DNA from: Muscardinus avellanarius
Taxonomy: Eukaryota; Chordata; Mammalia; Rodentia; Gliridae
Direction of reading: 5' to 3'
Assembly (NCBI GenBank): GCA_963383645.1
Contig: OY726561.1
Coordinates: 30,174,826-30,238,825 of the forward strand
Length of the DNA stretch: 64,000 nt
Made by a program: the position numbers and the translations under genes. Each line of letters begins with the position of its first letter. Position 1 is the stretch's first letter. Below are positions 8,303 through 19,239 of this stretch, one piece after another. The notes beneath the pieces were generated by a model. That model searched no databases, was not told the origin of the DNA, and saw only the letters and a list, made by a program, of their open reading frames with translations.

Positions 8303-10119
8303 TGTAAGTAGCATTTCCATATATAGAATATAAACACTAATTATTATCCTAAGTCATGATATGACTATACTGTAGGTAAAGAAAATGTGTCTTATGAGAG
8401 TGAGATGCATATGGTGTGAGGGAGGGGTAGCCCTATGTGTTGCTGTGGTGTAAATGTTGTATATCAAAGGGAACACTATCTCTCTTCTACAGTGAAAAAT
8501 CAACTTTAATGCCTAAAAGTCAATGAAATAGTCATAGGAATGTATCTTATCCCCAGATTTGGGACTTACTTTCTACTTTAACATAAAAAATCTCCTCATA
8601 ACAAGCGTATATTAATTTGGTTTTACTTTTGGAGTTAGGTTCTCTAAGTAATTATTCTTGACCATTCTTGACTGGATTCCCTCATTCATAGTGATAAAAG
8701 GGTTAGGGAGGTGGCAGGAGGTTATTGCTGGCAGTAGTTATGTTTCCTTACCCAACCCCTGATCACATTTAGTTGAAGGAAAATTATCCATCTGACATGG
8801 GAAGAGATGTATGATCCTCTCTTGCTGAATTTAGAATTAAAAACTGAAATACCATCCAGTTTGTTATGCTCTATTTTCCTGAAAAATGACCCTGATCTCA
8901 GTCAGGGTCTGTGCCCATGAGGTAACTATATCCTCACAGTGTTAACTGAATAACAGAAGATACCCACAGAGATAATGGCCAAGTTCCTAAGGATTTCACA
9001 GTTCCTAGACTTGGAAAGCTCCCTTTTCATGCATAAGCCAACTCAATTTCTTGAGCCAGAGTGTTCCAAGTGTTAAAACTGTGTTTATCAATGTAGATGC
9101 AAAAAGGAAGCTTAATTCTTTCCTTTACACCTAAAAATACGTGCTTCTTAGGTAGAGAGAAAAAACTCAACCAGAATCTCCCCTCTGCCTAGACAATGTT
9201 TCTCTGACAACTGCACAGGTTAGAGAATAGGCCTCTCACTCTTCTTCCAAAGGCACAGAAATCTGCCCAGTGAGCATTGTTGAACCTTGAGAAGGATAAA
9301 ATTAGATCCAGATGATGTCACCACAATGTCTTATGTCTCACTTAGGGGTCATGGCACAAAGTTTTAAGGAATCTGGAAAAAAATGCCACCCCTCTCTAAT
9401 ATGTATTTTTTAGTAGAAGAAACTAACAATATCTGTTCCCCCATCTCTATAGAAACCCTGGAATCCTTTTGCTGACAGTGTCACTGCAGTTTTATAGTGA
9501 CCCCACTCTCCTGGAAGACAGAAGGAAAGTCAAGTGCATTATACCACCAAGAGGATATAAGATAATAAAGAAAAATGATTAATCAATATTTGTGAACAAC
9601 ACATTGAAGCAAAGAGAGAGAGAATCTGCATTAGCTCCAGAGTATAAACCACTTTGTATAGAGAGCACTTCTGAATCCACTCCGTCATTCTTGATTTAGC
9701 AAATGTGAGCTTTTCTTCTCTCTCAGCTAACAGCCAAAATAATTAACACAGGGTTTACATGTACTGGGAAAGTGCTGTGCTGAGAAAAAAAAAAAAAGAG
9801 AAATTGTACAAACCCTGTGGCCAAGCACTTTGCTGCCAGAAATAGAACTGTGAACATCAGTCTGATTGGAAATGTTGTTGTGCCTGAGTAAAGGTGGCTG
9901 AGACTCTGAAATCAGCTCCACATTTTCCATATTCTCACCCTATGTCAGGTTCTCAGCCCGTCTCATCAAGATATGTGAACATTACACAATGCATTAAAAC
10001 CAAAAGGATTTGAAGTATTTCTTTTGATGCTGCCATCCCAAACTTCCACCAGAGTTTCATATTTTTAGTTTCTTATAGCTTTGTTTGCCTTTTTTTTTTA
10101 ATGAAAACAGATCTATAAG
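8303..10119. other. Unassigned single-copy-like DNA
   Basis: No open frame with gene-like features, no SINE or L1 landmark, only short A- and T-runs. A 67-aa frame at 9727-9930 (minus) has no recognisable motif. Confidence 0.5.
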
Positions 10120-10285
10120 ACCACACAGTTCTCTGTGCTTACTTTAAATGTCAGAAGAACCTCAGAAAGGTTAAGTGATTAGTCAAGTGTCACACCACTA
10201 GTGAAGTGCAGAAGACAATGTCAATGTCAGGCCCTCTGGCCCCTAACTAGAGCTCCTTCCATCACTCTGTGCTGAAGTTCAAGTC
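10120..10285 (+). mobile_element. MIR SINE
   Basis: CAGAAAGGTTAAGTGATTAG, TCACACCACTAGTGAAGTGCAG and CTCCTTCCATCACTCTGTGCT follow the MIR core and 3' order (AGAGGTTAAGTAACTTGCCC, then TCACACAGCTAGTAAGTGGC). Old mammalian-wide repeat. Confidence 0.75.
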
Positions 10286-12049
10286 TTTAAGAGAGTCGCA
10301 GTATGGTAATGGAAATAATGTCACACATGAGAAGATTGGTGGTCTTCAGGGCATATCAACTTCCCATTTGTGAGATAGCAACTTCATTTCCAAAAAGAGA
10401 AAGCCATTCAAAACATACAAATGTGTAAACTTTGCACAAGTACATTGCCTACACAGTAACTATGAATGTCACAAGTATAATCATGTAGAGTGATGTGAAA
10501 ATTTTACCCTATTAGAGTCTAAATATCTTGATCATCCTCATCCTCAAAAAAAAAAAAAAATCAGTCTTCTTGTCACCACAATTGAACTTAACTCCATTAC
10601 TGAATCAATACTCCTGCTAGCAAATATGCCTTCTGGAGTAGCCTTGCTACACAAATTAAAACAGCTTTGGAAGAAGGGAGTGGTAATTCTGGGAAACTTG
10701 AGTGGGAGAAATGACCTCAAAGCAGAATTTCTTTAATAGAAGCAGGCTGAGTAAGTGGAGGGTGTAGTAGAAGGGGGTAGAACTGCCTACATTATAATAA
10801 ATTTTCTTAATAAAAGAAGAATATAGACATTTTACCTTTAAGGCAGAAGATAAAATGATCAAGTAGATCTTTTTCCCAAATAAATACTGTTAAGCTACAT
10901 TTTCATGGCCAATCATAGTCTATTTGTAGGTGCCCCTTGTCTCAAAAACCAATTTGGCTTATCTGTTTGCTCTTCCCTACATATATCTCAAAAGCTTTAA
11001 CGGATTCAGGGAAATAGATGACCCAGTCACAAAAGTGCTTGCTTCTCCAGAGACTTGCCTTTAAGTTGACCTTGAGTCTCAAAAGCCAAAGAGTGCATTT
11101 GTGTACCCTCAGGACAATATTATATCCAGAATAAATGAACTGAAAAAGAAGAGATAGGCAGTGTTGGCCAAAACCACTCATTTAATCAGCCAAACCAATA
11201 GATAACAATGCAGGGCCCCCATTAAGCTGCTGACTTTGTATGGGCAATAAGTGGTTACAGGAAATGTCTGTTTAGATTAATATCACACCACTATCATTCT
11301 TTTACAAGAAATTTTAAAATGTGAACTTGTCTAACTTTTTATGTGGCTTTTGTTTCTGTTCTTTTCATTTAAAATATTTTGTTGGTATTAGAGAGAAAAA
11401 AGTAACAGTCTAAGTTTCAGTCAAGCAGCATATGAATAAGAGAAAATTTTATTGTTTACTATAAACTTCATTGTACTCAGATATCACCTTTTTTTCTAAA
11501 TCCTTGATATCTGGAGAGGCAACACATAATTTTGTGATGATATTAATAGGATTAATATCAATGAAAAAAATTGAAACTAAATTTCATATGGCTTGTGGCA
11601 TAAATAAAAACTATTGCTATCAATTGAGGGAAATTTCCTCAATTAATACTCAATGGCTTTGCGTGGGGTGTACCTGCTTGGAGTTTCCAACTGCCACCTA
11701 CTGACAAGGGCTATTTTTAAAGTTATTTAAATAAACAAGCAAAGCTGAAGTTTGATTTTGCTATGCTGACTTGGAATAAAGTTATAAAGAGAATTTTTGA
11801 AAGGCAGTAAAACAAAGATATAACAATTGTAGCTTAAAAGCATCTAGTGTGTTCTAGATGCTGTGACAGGTTTAAGATGGAATTCTTTGATATTTCTCTT
11901 GTGGATAGGTGAGGTCGATTACTCCTTTTACAGCCTGGGTTGGTTCTCTGATTGCTTTGACCAACCAAATATGTCTTCCAGTGTGTCTGCATTAGTTTTG
12001 GGACCTGGCTACTAAGAAGCTGTAAGAGCTGTAAGAATTCTTTCTTTCT

Positions 12050-12086
<37 letters not shown>

Positions 12087-12125
12087 AGCATAAGAAGACT
12101 CCTCATAAGAAAAATGATTATCCAA
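10286..12125. other. Unassigned DNA with a (CT)n microsatellite
   Basis: No gene or interspersed repeat recognised. A (CT)n run lies at about 12054-12083, next to a TTTC-rich stretch. Frames of 68-103 aa here lack any familiar motif, and one is simply the CT repeat translated. Confidence 0.5.
12054..12083. repeat. (CT)n microsatellite
   Basis: About 15 CT dinucleotides following TTTCTTTCTTCTTT. Confidence 0.95.
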
Positions 12126-12310
12126 CTGGGTGCCTTAGTACACATCTGTAATCCCAGTCCTTGGAAGGCTGAGACATGAGGATCATAGGTTTGAAGTCAG
12201 CCTTGGCAACTTAGTGAGACCCCATTTCAAAATAAATAAAAAGGTCTGGGAGTGTATCTCAGAGGCAGAATGTCTCTTGGTTAAATTCCCAGTACCAAAA
12301 GAAAGAAAAA
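12126..12310 (+). mobile_element. B1-dID SINE (diverged)
   Basis: ACATCTGTAATCCCAGTCCT, GGAAGGCTGAGACATGAGGA, GACCCCATTTCAAAATAAAT, GGTCTGGGAGTGTATCTCAG, then TTCCCAGTACC. Confidence 0.85.
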
Positions 12311-12641
12311 AAGAGGGAAAACAGATTATCTTAATAGCTTGTTGAAGAAGGAGTCAAGTCTACCTTCCCAGCCATCCAGCTCTATGGACTCCATGTCAGA
12401 TATATGATAGGAGGCACTTGGACCTCTCAACTAGCTCATCATCTGCCAGATAACTTCAGTCACCAAGTGATTTCAGGTGATGAAATAGAAGGACAAAGTA
12501 GAACTGTCCGCCTTTAAGTTCTGCCTATGAATCTGACCCAAATTGTGTGATATTATTAAATGGCTGCTTTTCAAAGCCACCAAGTTCTGGAAGGAACATC
12601 AGAAAATGCTCCACTGTAAAGGTACAGGGTATGTACAAATA

Positions 12642-12755
12642 TAAACTTCTCTATATTTATATAAACTTTATTTAAACTTCTTTATATTTATATAAATTTA
12701 AACTTCTTTATATTTATATAAATTTAAACTTCTTTATATTTATATAAACTTTAAT
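12642..12755. repeat. AT-rich ~27-bp tandem repeat, about four copies
   Basis: TTTAAACTTCTTTATATTTATATAAA-type units repeat head to tail, the last three nearly identical. Confidence 0.9.
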
Positions 12756-14264
12756 CCTCATAAAAATCCTTCTGTGCATGGAATACTTATTTTTTCTACT
12801 ACAGAGGTCAAACTAAAGAAACTGAAGTTCATTGCCAAAAAGGACAAAGTAAGAATCTAAGTCTGGACAATTTGATTCCAGAATATATCCTCTTAGTTAT
12901 GATACTTTGTTCATCAAACCTGAAAAAAGTAAATAAAATTACCAATCATTAAATATTTATAAATTTTTTGAAATACTGTATAGCACTGACAGGTATAATG
13001 TAGTAGGAGAAGCATGTCTAACAATTTAATCTAATAAAAATAGATATATTCCCTGGCCCACCATTCAACATAAACTATCTTCCTTCAAATATTCCACCTC
13101 CTATCCAGTGGTCTCTATTCTACAACTATTTCCTTTTTAACACTTAACCCTATATGAAATCACCTTCTTTTATCACGTACTTATTGTCTTTCTTCCACAA
13201 ATGCAAACTCCATAGAACCGAGTGGCATACTTTAGCCTCTGCTTTTATTTAATGCAGCAAAAATGATCCATCAAATATTGCTAACATCTCTTCTTCTCAT
13301 CTTGTTTTACCTTTTTTCCTCTTACCTTTAAAATGCTAAAGGCATTCAGGATAAAATACTTAAATGTTGAGGAAAAAAAGAGTACATAAGAATCACTAGG
13401 GTTCTTCTTCCCTTTTCCAGGGAAGGCCTACATTTGAACGAGGGCAAGTGTTCTTAATTTGAGACCCAGGAATGAGATCCACATGGCCTACATGTCTTTT
13501 AAAATTTTATACAAAGCACAGATATATAGATTTGTATGATTTTATCTTGAGAGTCGAGCAGTAACTTTTTATTATATTACAAAAGTGTTTTGAACCAAAA
13601 AGTATGGAAATCTATTTTGTAAATGATGGTTACTTGATTTGTATTTTCACTGTCATCCATCAAAAAATACCTATTTTTTCATAAGGGCCCAGTATGTGAG
13701 TACCCATATACATGAGGGAAAAATGAAAATGAAAGGCTTTATGAAAAAATATTTCTTCTAACTCCATTCATTGTACTCTGATACTTTCTGTTTTATTTTA
13801 CTTTACATTTAAAATGCTGATCTCAATTCACAAAAATGTGTTACACAATTTACTGGGGAAAGGCATTGATAAGAGACAGTTGAGTCACATGTTCATCAAT
13901 TTTTGCTAAGAATCCATGGAAAAGAGAAAGTATGGAATATTAGCACATGGGTAGAAATGTATTTTAATGCAGATAGGAGTTTGTAAATGTTCCAGCCATT
14001 CTAGGTAGCATTTAATTATCCACACTCCTGAGTTATTTTCAACTTCAGAAAATACATAGAAGTGCCATGCAAGGGAGGACTTGGCAAGTGCATATGCATA
14101 TCCATTTGTGTGCCCCGAGGCTTCAGTGGGGGCAGAGTAAAGAGGGCCAGGAGTATGACTGTTTGATCTTTCACAAAGGAAGTTCTTTGAGAGCACATCC
14201 TGTGGTGAGTCTACAAATTACCTACAGAACTTCACACAGCATCCTGTGGGTTCACTGAATGGGG
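12756..14264. other. Unassigned DNA
   Basis: No gene or clear interspersed repeat recognised. Overlapping frames of 60-96 aa on both strands at 13906-14258 conflict with each other and show no motif. Confidence 0.5.
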
Positions 14265-14440
14265 AGACAGCCAGTACAAGCAAAAGATCACTGCACTCTG
14301 AATCAAAAGAAGTGGGTTGGAGTCCTACTTCCACTGCTTGGGTAAGTTACACAAACTCTTTGAGCTTCAACTCCTCAGTCTCTAAACTGATAAAAATAAA
14401 GGAACTCTGTCCACCCAAAGGATTAGGATAAAGAACAAAT
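14265..14440 (+). mobile_element. MIR SINE
   Basis: GTGGGTTGGAGTCCTACTTCCACTGCTTGGGTAAGTTAC (read in parts), CTCTTTGAGCTTCAACTCCT, then CTAAACTGATAAAAATAAAG match the MIR order TTACTAGCTGTGTGACC, CAAGTTAC, TTTCCTCATCTGTAAAATGG. Confidence 0.7.
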
Positions 14441-14876
14441 GAAGCAAGGCTGGATAAACTTAAGGATCCCTTTATTTGGGGGTTCAACTAGATCTTTCAA
14501 ATTGAGGAGAATGTTCATTAATCTAGCAGTTATTTGCAACTACTCTATATTCACTAACAAGTCTATTTCTTTAGACTAATAACAGCACAACCTTCATGAT
14601 TTCCATTTCAATAATTTCACATGCAGACTGCCACCTCTTTTCCTTGCAGCTCATCCATTCTGTCTACTCAAGAGAGGAAGGGCTTTAATTTCTTCAAATC
14701 TTACTAGCAACTGGCAGCACCTTGGGATGGAGGGAAATAGAATTGCTTAATGAGATGGAATGAAGGAAGTGGGGAAAAGAATTAATGACACAGGCAGCTT
14801 TGATGTGGTGGGAAAATCTGGACTTTGGAGAAGAAAAAAAACAATGTTTAAACCACAGAAACTTAATCCACTACCT

Positions 14877-15284
14877 ATGGGTTATAAGCTGAACAGTCTT
14901 CCTCAAATTTATATGTTGGATTTCTCACCTCCAGTACCTCAGAATGTAACTCTAAAAAGAGATAAGGTCCTTTAAAAGAGGTAATTAAATCAAAGTAAGG
15001 CCATCTGGGTAGGCCCAGATCTAATAGAAAGTACTAAAACTCCTCTGAGAAGAGAAGATTAAGACACAGACACGTGAAGTAAAGAGATCATGGAAAGGCA
15101 CAGGGAGAAAATGGCCAACTATAAGCCCCAGGGAGAGGACTCAATTTGGAGCCAACTCTTAATCTCAGAGGACACCTTAATCTCAGAATTTAGCCTCCAG
15201 TACTGTAAGACCACAAACTTTCATCATTCAAGCCACTTCCTCTATGTCACTTTGTTATGTCAGTCCAGGAAAACTAATAACCAT
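14877..15284 (+). mobile_element. MaLR-type solo LTR (MLT1-like)
   Basis: Ordered landmarks of mammalian MaLR LTRs: TTTATATGTTGGATTTCTCA, CCTCAGAATGTAACTC, AAAGAGGTAATTAAATCAAA, TGGGTAGGCCCAGATC, GGAGAAAATGGCCAACTATA, GCCTCCAGTACTGTAAGACC and AACTAATA at the end. No internal retroviral genes are present. Short open frames on it are not genes. Confidence 0.75.
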
Positions 15285-16637
15285 ATAACCTTCAGTCTGT
15301 CATCCGAACTAAACTTGACAAAAAATGTTCTTTATAAATTGATATAAGCATTCATTTTGTTTTTTCTTTTCTCAAGATAGAAGAAAGAGGAGTTTGTCTC
15401 AACTGAAGTAAAGCAAAGTAGTTACATATTTCTGGAAATACGTGCTGTATACCCACACTGACAAAACAAGTATCACCTGTAGATCAGTTGCTTAAATCCT
15501 CTCAGTTATTCCAACCTTGTTTGGAAATCTTTCTTGTTTGCTCTGTTTGATAAGCATATGTTTTGAATAAAGAAAAAGTTTGTGACTGAAAAATAGTGGC
15601 AAAAGTGAATTATAATTTGGTTTTACAAATGAGCTTGTAGTCCGTGGCCTGAGGAATCCAAGACAGAAAACATGGGGATAATCTGAGGTCCCAGGAAAAG
15701 TTCCCACAGAACTTTTCAGATCAAGATTTTGGAATGAAATATTGTATAATACTATGAGTGGATGTTCTTGGTTGGCTTTGAAATCTTAAGAAATACTTCC
15801 AAAATGATTTTTACTTTTTAATGAAATGTTAAGTGATTTAGGACTTCTAGTGAAAAATGTTAGATGATTTTGGAATTCTAGGGAAAAATTATGACAGGTA
15901 ATGTACTAATCCTTTAGGTTCAGAGATAAAAGTTTCCATGTAGATGAAAGGACAGTGGATATGGCATAAGTATTCATGCTGCTAAAGAGACAGTGATGGG
16001 TATAAAAACACTGCCATGAGAGCTTAGAGCTAAGGAATCAGACTTAGATGAGTGAGTTGGAAAAACTTTGAAAAGCATTGTTTTAGTAAAGACCTAAGTG
16101 ATGAATCGAGTCACCAGGAAAATGCACGGGAAATGCTTTGACCAAACAACATGCGCAGAATTGAGACAGAATGCATGTTTTAAGAGGGAAATATTACTAG
16201 GAACGGGGTTGGAGAGAGCAAGGAGAAAGTAAAAATAGTAAAACTCAAGAAGTAGGTGATGAAGTTAGAACAGACAGGTGTGTGAGCCAACTCCAACAGA
16301 CCTTTTCTGACCTGAATTTTACATGGAGAAGCAATACAACTCGGTATGCATTTTTAAAAGGCAATTCTGGGTATTGTGTCAAATGGAAGGGAGTCAGAAT
16401 AAAAAAAAGAAAATAATTATTTTTAAAGGCTAAATGATGGCTGAAATTGAGATGAATTAACAAATTAGCCCCGGATTTATAGCCAAATGGACTGTATGTA
16501 TTTGTGTACTTGTGGTAGATGGAATAAGACTGATCATGATGTGTGTGATAAAGGGGTGCTAGCTTACATGAGAGACAGCGAAAGATCCACCACAAAATTA
16601 ACGGTGAGCATCAATTAAGATATTATTTCTTATTATA
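15285..16637. other. Unassigned DNA
   Basis: No gene or repeat recognised. Minus-strand frames of 71 aa (15492-15707) and 116 aa (16245-16595) show no domain or conserved motif that I recognise. Confidence 0.5.
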
Positions 16638-16822
16638 ACACAGTGTTGTACACCTATAATCCATACTTGTGAGGCAAATGCAGAAAGATTGCAGGTTCAA
16701 GATCAGCCCCAGAAACTTATCAAGACCCTATTTAAAAAATTTTTAAATGAATAAATAAAAAAAAAACTGGGGATGTAGCTCAGAGACTCAATACTCTTGT
16801 ATTCAATCCTCATTGAAGTATA
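16638..16822 (+). mobile_element. Diverged B1-dID SINE
   Basis: GTACACCTATAATCCATACT, GCAGGTTCAAGATCAGCCCC, then CTGGGGATGTAGCTCAGAGA and TTCAATCCTC; the ID box is well kept. Confidence 0.75.
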
Positions 16823-16872
16823 GTGGAGATAATTATGTTATAGGAGAACTATTCTTAGAAGAGTTTAGTGAC

Positions 16873-17050
16873 GCTGGGCATGGTGGCACACGCTTGTAAT
16901 CCCCGCGCTTGGGAGGCGGAGACAGGAGGATCGCACAAGTTCGAAGCCAGCCGCGCTGGCTTAAGAGACCCTCTTTCCAAATAAAAGTATAAAATAGGTC
17001 TGGGAGTGTAGTCCGGAGGTAGAAGGGCTTCCAGGAACCCCAGTACCACT

Positions 17051-17076
<26 letters not shown>
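16873..17076 (+). mobile_element. B1-dID SINE (young)
   Basis: GCTGGGCATGGTGGCACACG, TAATCCCCGCGCTTGGGAGG, a full right half and a long pure A tail. AAGAGTTTAGTGAC at 16859-16872 and 17077-17090 is a perfect 14-bp target-site duplication. Confidence 0.95.
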
Positions 17077-17081
<5 letters not shown>

Positions 17082-17112
17082 TTTAGTGACCATCTACACA
17101 AAGTAGGTTAGG

Positions 17113-17346
17113 CTTCTTGTGATTGGATTAGTTTTCACAAGACCAAGTTGTTATTTGTTTTTTTCACATGAGGCCAGTTGCCTTGCTGTTTCTCTACCAT
17201 GTTGTGATACAGTTAGGGGGCCTTTCTAGATGACACTATGCCATTTGACTCCATAGTTATTAGAATGATAAGCTAAGTAAGTCTCTGTTCCTTAAAATTT
17301 CACTGCCTCAGATATTTTGATATAGCAACACAAAGTAGACTAGGAT
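17113..17346 (+). mobile_element. MaLR-type LTR, 3' part
   Basis: GATTAGTTTTCACAAGACCA, GCTGTTTCTCTACCATGTTG, CCTCAGATATTTTGATATAG, then CAACACAAAGTAGACTAGGA follow the MaLR LTR order. Confidence 0.65.
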
Positions 17347-17393
17347 AGTGCAAATCAACATATTGGCTTGAATTTGAATAAAAATCAGGTGTA

Positions 17394-17755
17394 AGGAACC
17401 AATTCGAGATGGATCAAAGACCTGGAAGTTAGATCAGAGATGGTGAGGATATTAGAGGAGGGTATGGGTTCAACACTCCAACATATATGAACAGGTAGAA
17501 ACTTCCTCAACAAAACCCCCAAAGTTCAGGAAATTAAAACAAGAATTAACAAGTGGTATGGCATCAAACTAAAAAGTTTCTGCTCATCAAAGGAAATCAT
17601 CAAGCCTCTAAAGCCTACAGAATGGGAGATCTTTACCAGCTATCACTCTGACAGAGGACTAATATCTAGAATGTACAAAGAATTTAAAAGACTTTACACT
17701 AGAAAAGCAAATAACCCAATCAAGAAATGGGCAACTGAATTGAATAGACATTTTA
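17394..17755 (+). mobile_element. L1 ORF2 3'-end fragment, part 1 of a split copy
   Basis: Translates in pieces to L1 ORF2 C-terminal sequence, for example MYKEFKRLYTRKANNPIKKW from 17671. Continues after three nested insertions at 18985-18995 and 19240-20072. Frames are broken. Confidence 0.85.
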
Positions 17756-17971
17756 TTTGTTTTGTTTTTTTTTTTGTTTTGTTTTGTTTTTTGGTGGTAC
17801 TGGGGTTTCTGGAAGCCCTTCTGCCTCCGGGCTACACTCTCAGACTTATTTTATATTTTTTTATTTGGAAACAGGGTTTCTTGAGCCAGCGAGGCTGGCT
17901 CCAAACCAGCGTGATCCTCTGTCTCCTCCTCCCAAGCACAGGGATTACAAGCATGCACTACCACGCCCGGC
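17756..17971 (-). mobile_element. B1-dID SINE nested in L1
   Basis: Reverse-oriented; TTTTTTGGTGGTACTGGGGT at left and CCACGCCCGGC at right. TGAATAGACATTTTA (17741-17755) and TGAACAGACATTTTA (17972-17986) form a 15-bp target-site duplication with one mismatch. Confidence 0.93.
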
Positions 17972-18040
17972 TGAACAGACATTTTAAAAAAGAATCTTCA
18001 CTGTAATACACTGAAGATTCTTTTTTAAAATGTATATTCA
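17972..18040. repeat. Fold-back palindrome at the 5' junction of composite copy 2
   Basis: Left arm 17972-18000 and right arm 18012-18040 are reverse complements over 29 bp with two mismatches (core CATTTTAAAAAAGAATCTTC), separated by an 11-bp spacer. The left arm is target L1 DNA plus the SINE's duplicated site. The right arm is an inverted copy of it preceding the VNTR. This fits template switching onto the target strand during insertion. Confidence 0.75.
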
Positions 18041-18590
18041 CCGAGGGGTGAGGTCATTCCCGGGACCAACGAGGCCAGGACTGGAGCCTGCCGTGAGGCA
18101 AGGCTGCTACTGAGGCCTCCGAGGCAGGGATCGGCACCAGTCGAGGGGTTAGGCTGGTGCCGGGGCCAGCAAGGTTGCGATCAGAGCCTGCCATGAGGCA
18201 AGACCTGTGCTGGGACCTACAAGGCCAAAATCGGACTCTGCCGAGGGGTAAGGCTGGTGCCAGGGCCAGCGAGGCCGGGATCGGGAAACTGCTGTGAGAC
18301 AAGGATCGAGCTGGGACTTATGAGACCAGGATAGGAGCCTGCCGAGGTGTTAGGCCGGTGCCAGGGTCAGTGAGTCCGGGATCGGAGCCTGTCATGAGGC
18401 TACGCAGGTACTGGGGCCTATGAGGCCAGGAGAGGAGCCAGCCAAGGGGTTAGTTTGGTGCGGGGGCCAGCGAGGCCAGGATCAGGGTCTCCCATGAAGC
18501 AAGGCCGGTGCTGGAGCCAGCGAGGTCGGGATCAGAGTCCTCCAGGTGGCCAAGGCACTACTGGGGCCGTTGAGAGTGGGATTGGAACTT
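18041..18590 (+). repeat. Diverged VNTR array of composite copy 2
   Basis: GC-rich ~100-bp units made of ~50-bp halves, recognisable by CCGAGGGGTTAGGCTGGTGC and GAGCCTGCC(A/G)TGAGGCAAG variants. They are the reverse complement of the units at 930-3475. About 5.5 units are present. Confidence 0.8.
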
Positions 18591-18911
18591 GCAATGCGGC
18601 ATGCATGGAGAAATAGCACAGAAAATAAAATCCAGATGTATCCCCTAATTCGGTAACAGGAGGAGGTCGAGTAGTAGAAAGGGCCCTATTGAAAAGCAAT
18701 TAAGGTGACCAATCAGAGCGGAGGGGATGGGGGAGGATGGAATCTCTTTAAAACTCATGAGGTATGTAAACAATTATATCAAAGATAATCACCAATTAAG
18801 CATGGATCGAGGGAGGGGGAGGGAATGGGATGGGGATTGGATGAGGGCTTATTGGATGATATGTGCTTGTATATCCTCTCAAGTCTTGTATTACAAAGTG
18901 ATGTATGATTA
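18591..18911 (+). other. 3' module of composite copy 2, L1 3'-UTR-like
   Basis: Aligns by eye with 567-929 (minus): shared TGCATGGAGAAATA-like start, AATCTCTTTAAAACTCATGA, GAGGGAGGGGGAGGGAATGG and GCTTGTATATCCTCTCAAG, ending GATGTATGATTACAA before the A-rich tail. Agreement between the two copies defines the family's 3' consensus. Confidence 0.75.
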
Positions 18912-18995
18912 CAAAAAAAATAATTTAAAAAATAAATAAAAAATAAATAAAATAAATAAAAAATAAAAATAAAATAAAAAAGAAGATATACAAAT

Positions 18996-19199
18996 AGCCA
19001 GGCTTGGTGGCACATGCTTGTAATCCCTGTACTTGGGAGTCTGATACAAGATAATCACAGGTTTGCTGCCAACCTTAGCAACTTTTGAGGCCATTCACAA
19101 CTTAATGAGACCTTGTTTCAAAATAAAGAATAAAAAATTGGGCTGGGGGTGTAGCTCAGATATAGAATGCACATGGGTTTGATCCCCAGTTTTGCAAAA

Positions 19200-19230
<31 letters not shown>

Positions 19231-19232
19231 AG
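18996..19232 (+). mobile_element. B1-dID SINE nested in L1
   Basis: AGCCAGGCTTGGTGGCACAT, GGGCTGGGGGTGTAGCTCAG and TTTGATCCCCAGTTTTGC, ending in (AAAT)n at 19198-19230. TACAAAT at 18989-18995 and 19233-19239 flanks it. Inserted directly downstream of composite copy 2. Confidence 0.9.
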
Positions 19233-19239
19233 TACAAAT

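Larger units (their letters stand above)
17995..18975 (+). mobile_element. Composite SVA-like retrotransposon, copy 2 (5'-truncated)
   Basis: Seen: a fold-back junction (to 18040), about five diverged 100-bp VNTR units (18041-18590, with repeated GCCGAGGGGTTAGGC- and GAGCCTGCC-type motifs), the L1-like 3' module (18591-18911) and an A-rich tail (18912-18975). It lacks the 125-bp repeats and the internal coding-like segment of copy 1, as expected from incomplete reverse transcription. The flanks AAAAAAGAA at 17986-17994 and 18976-18984 are a plausible 9-bp target-site duplication starting at TT/AAAA. It sits inside an L1 fragment whose sequence resumes after it. VNTR units are more diverged from each other than in copy 1, suggesting an older insertion. 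Confidence 0.8.

Noticed and set aside
14877..15284. Complete endogenous retrovirus around the MaLR LTRs
   Set aside because: Only solitary or partial LTRs were recognised; no gag/pol-like sequence between them.
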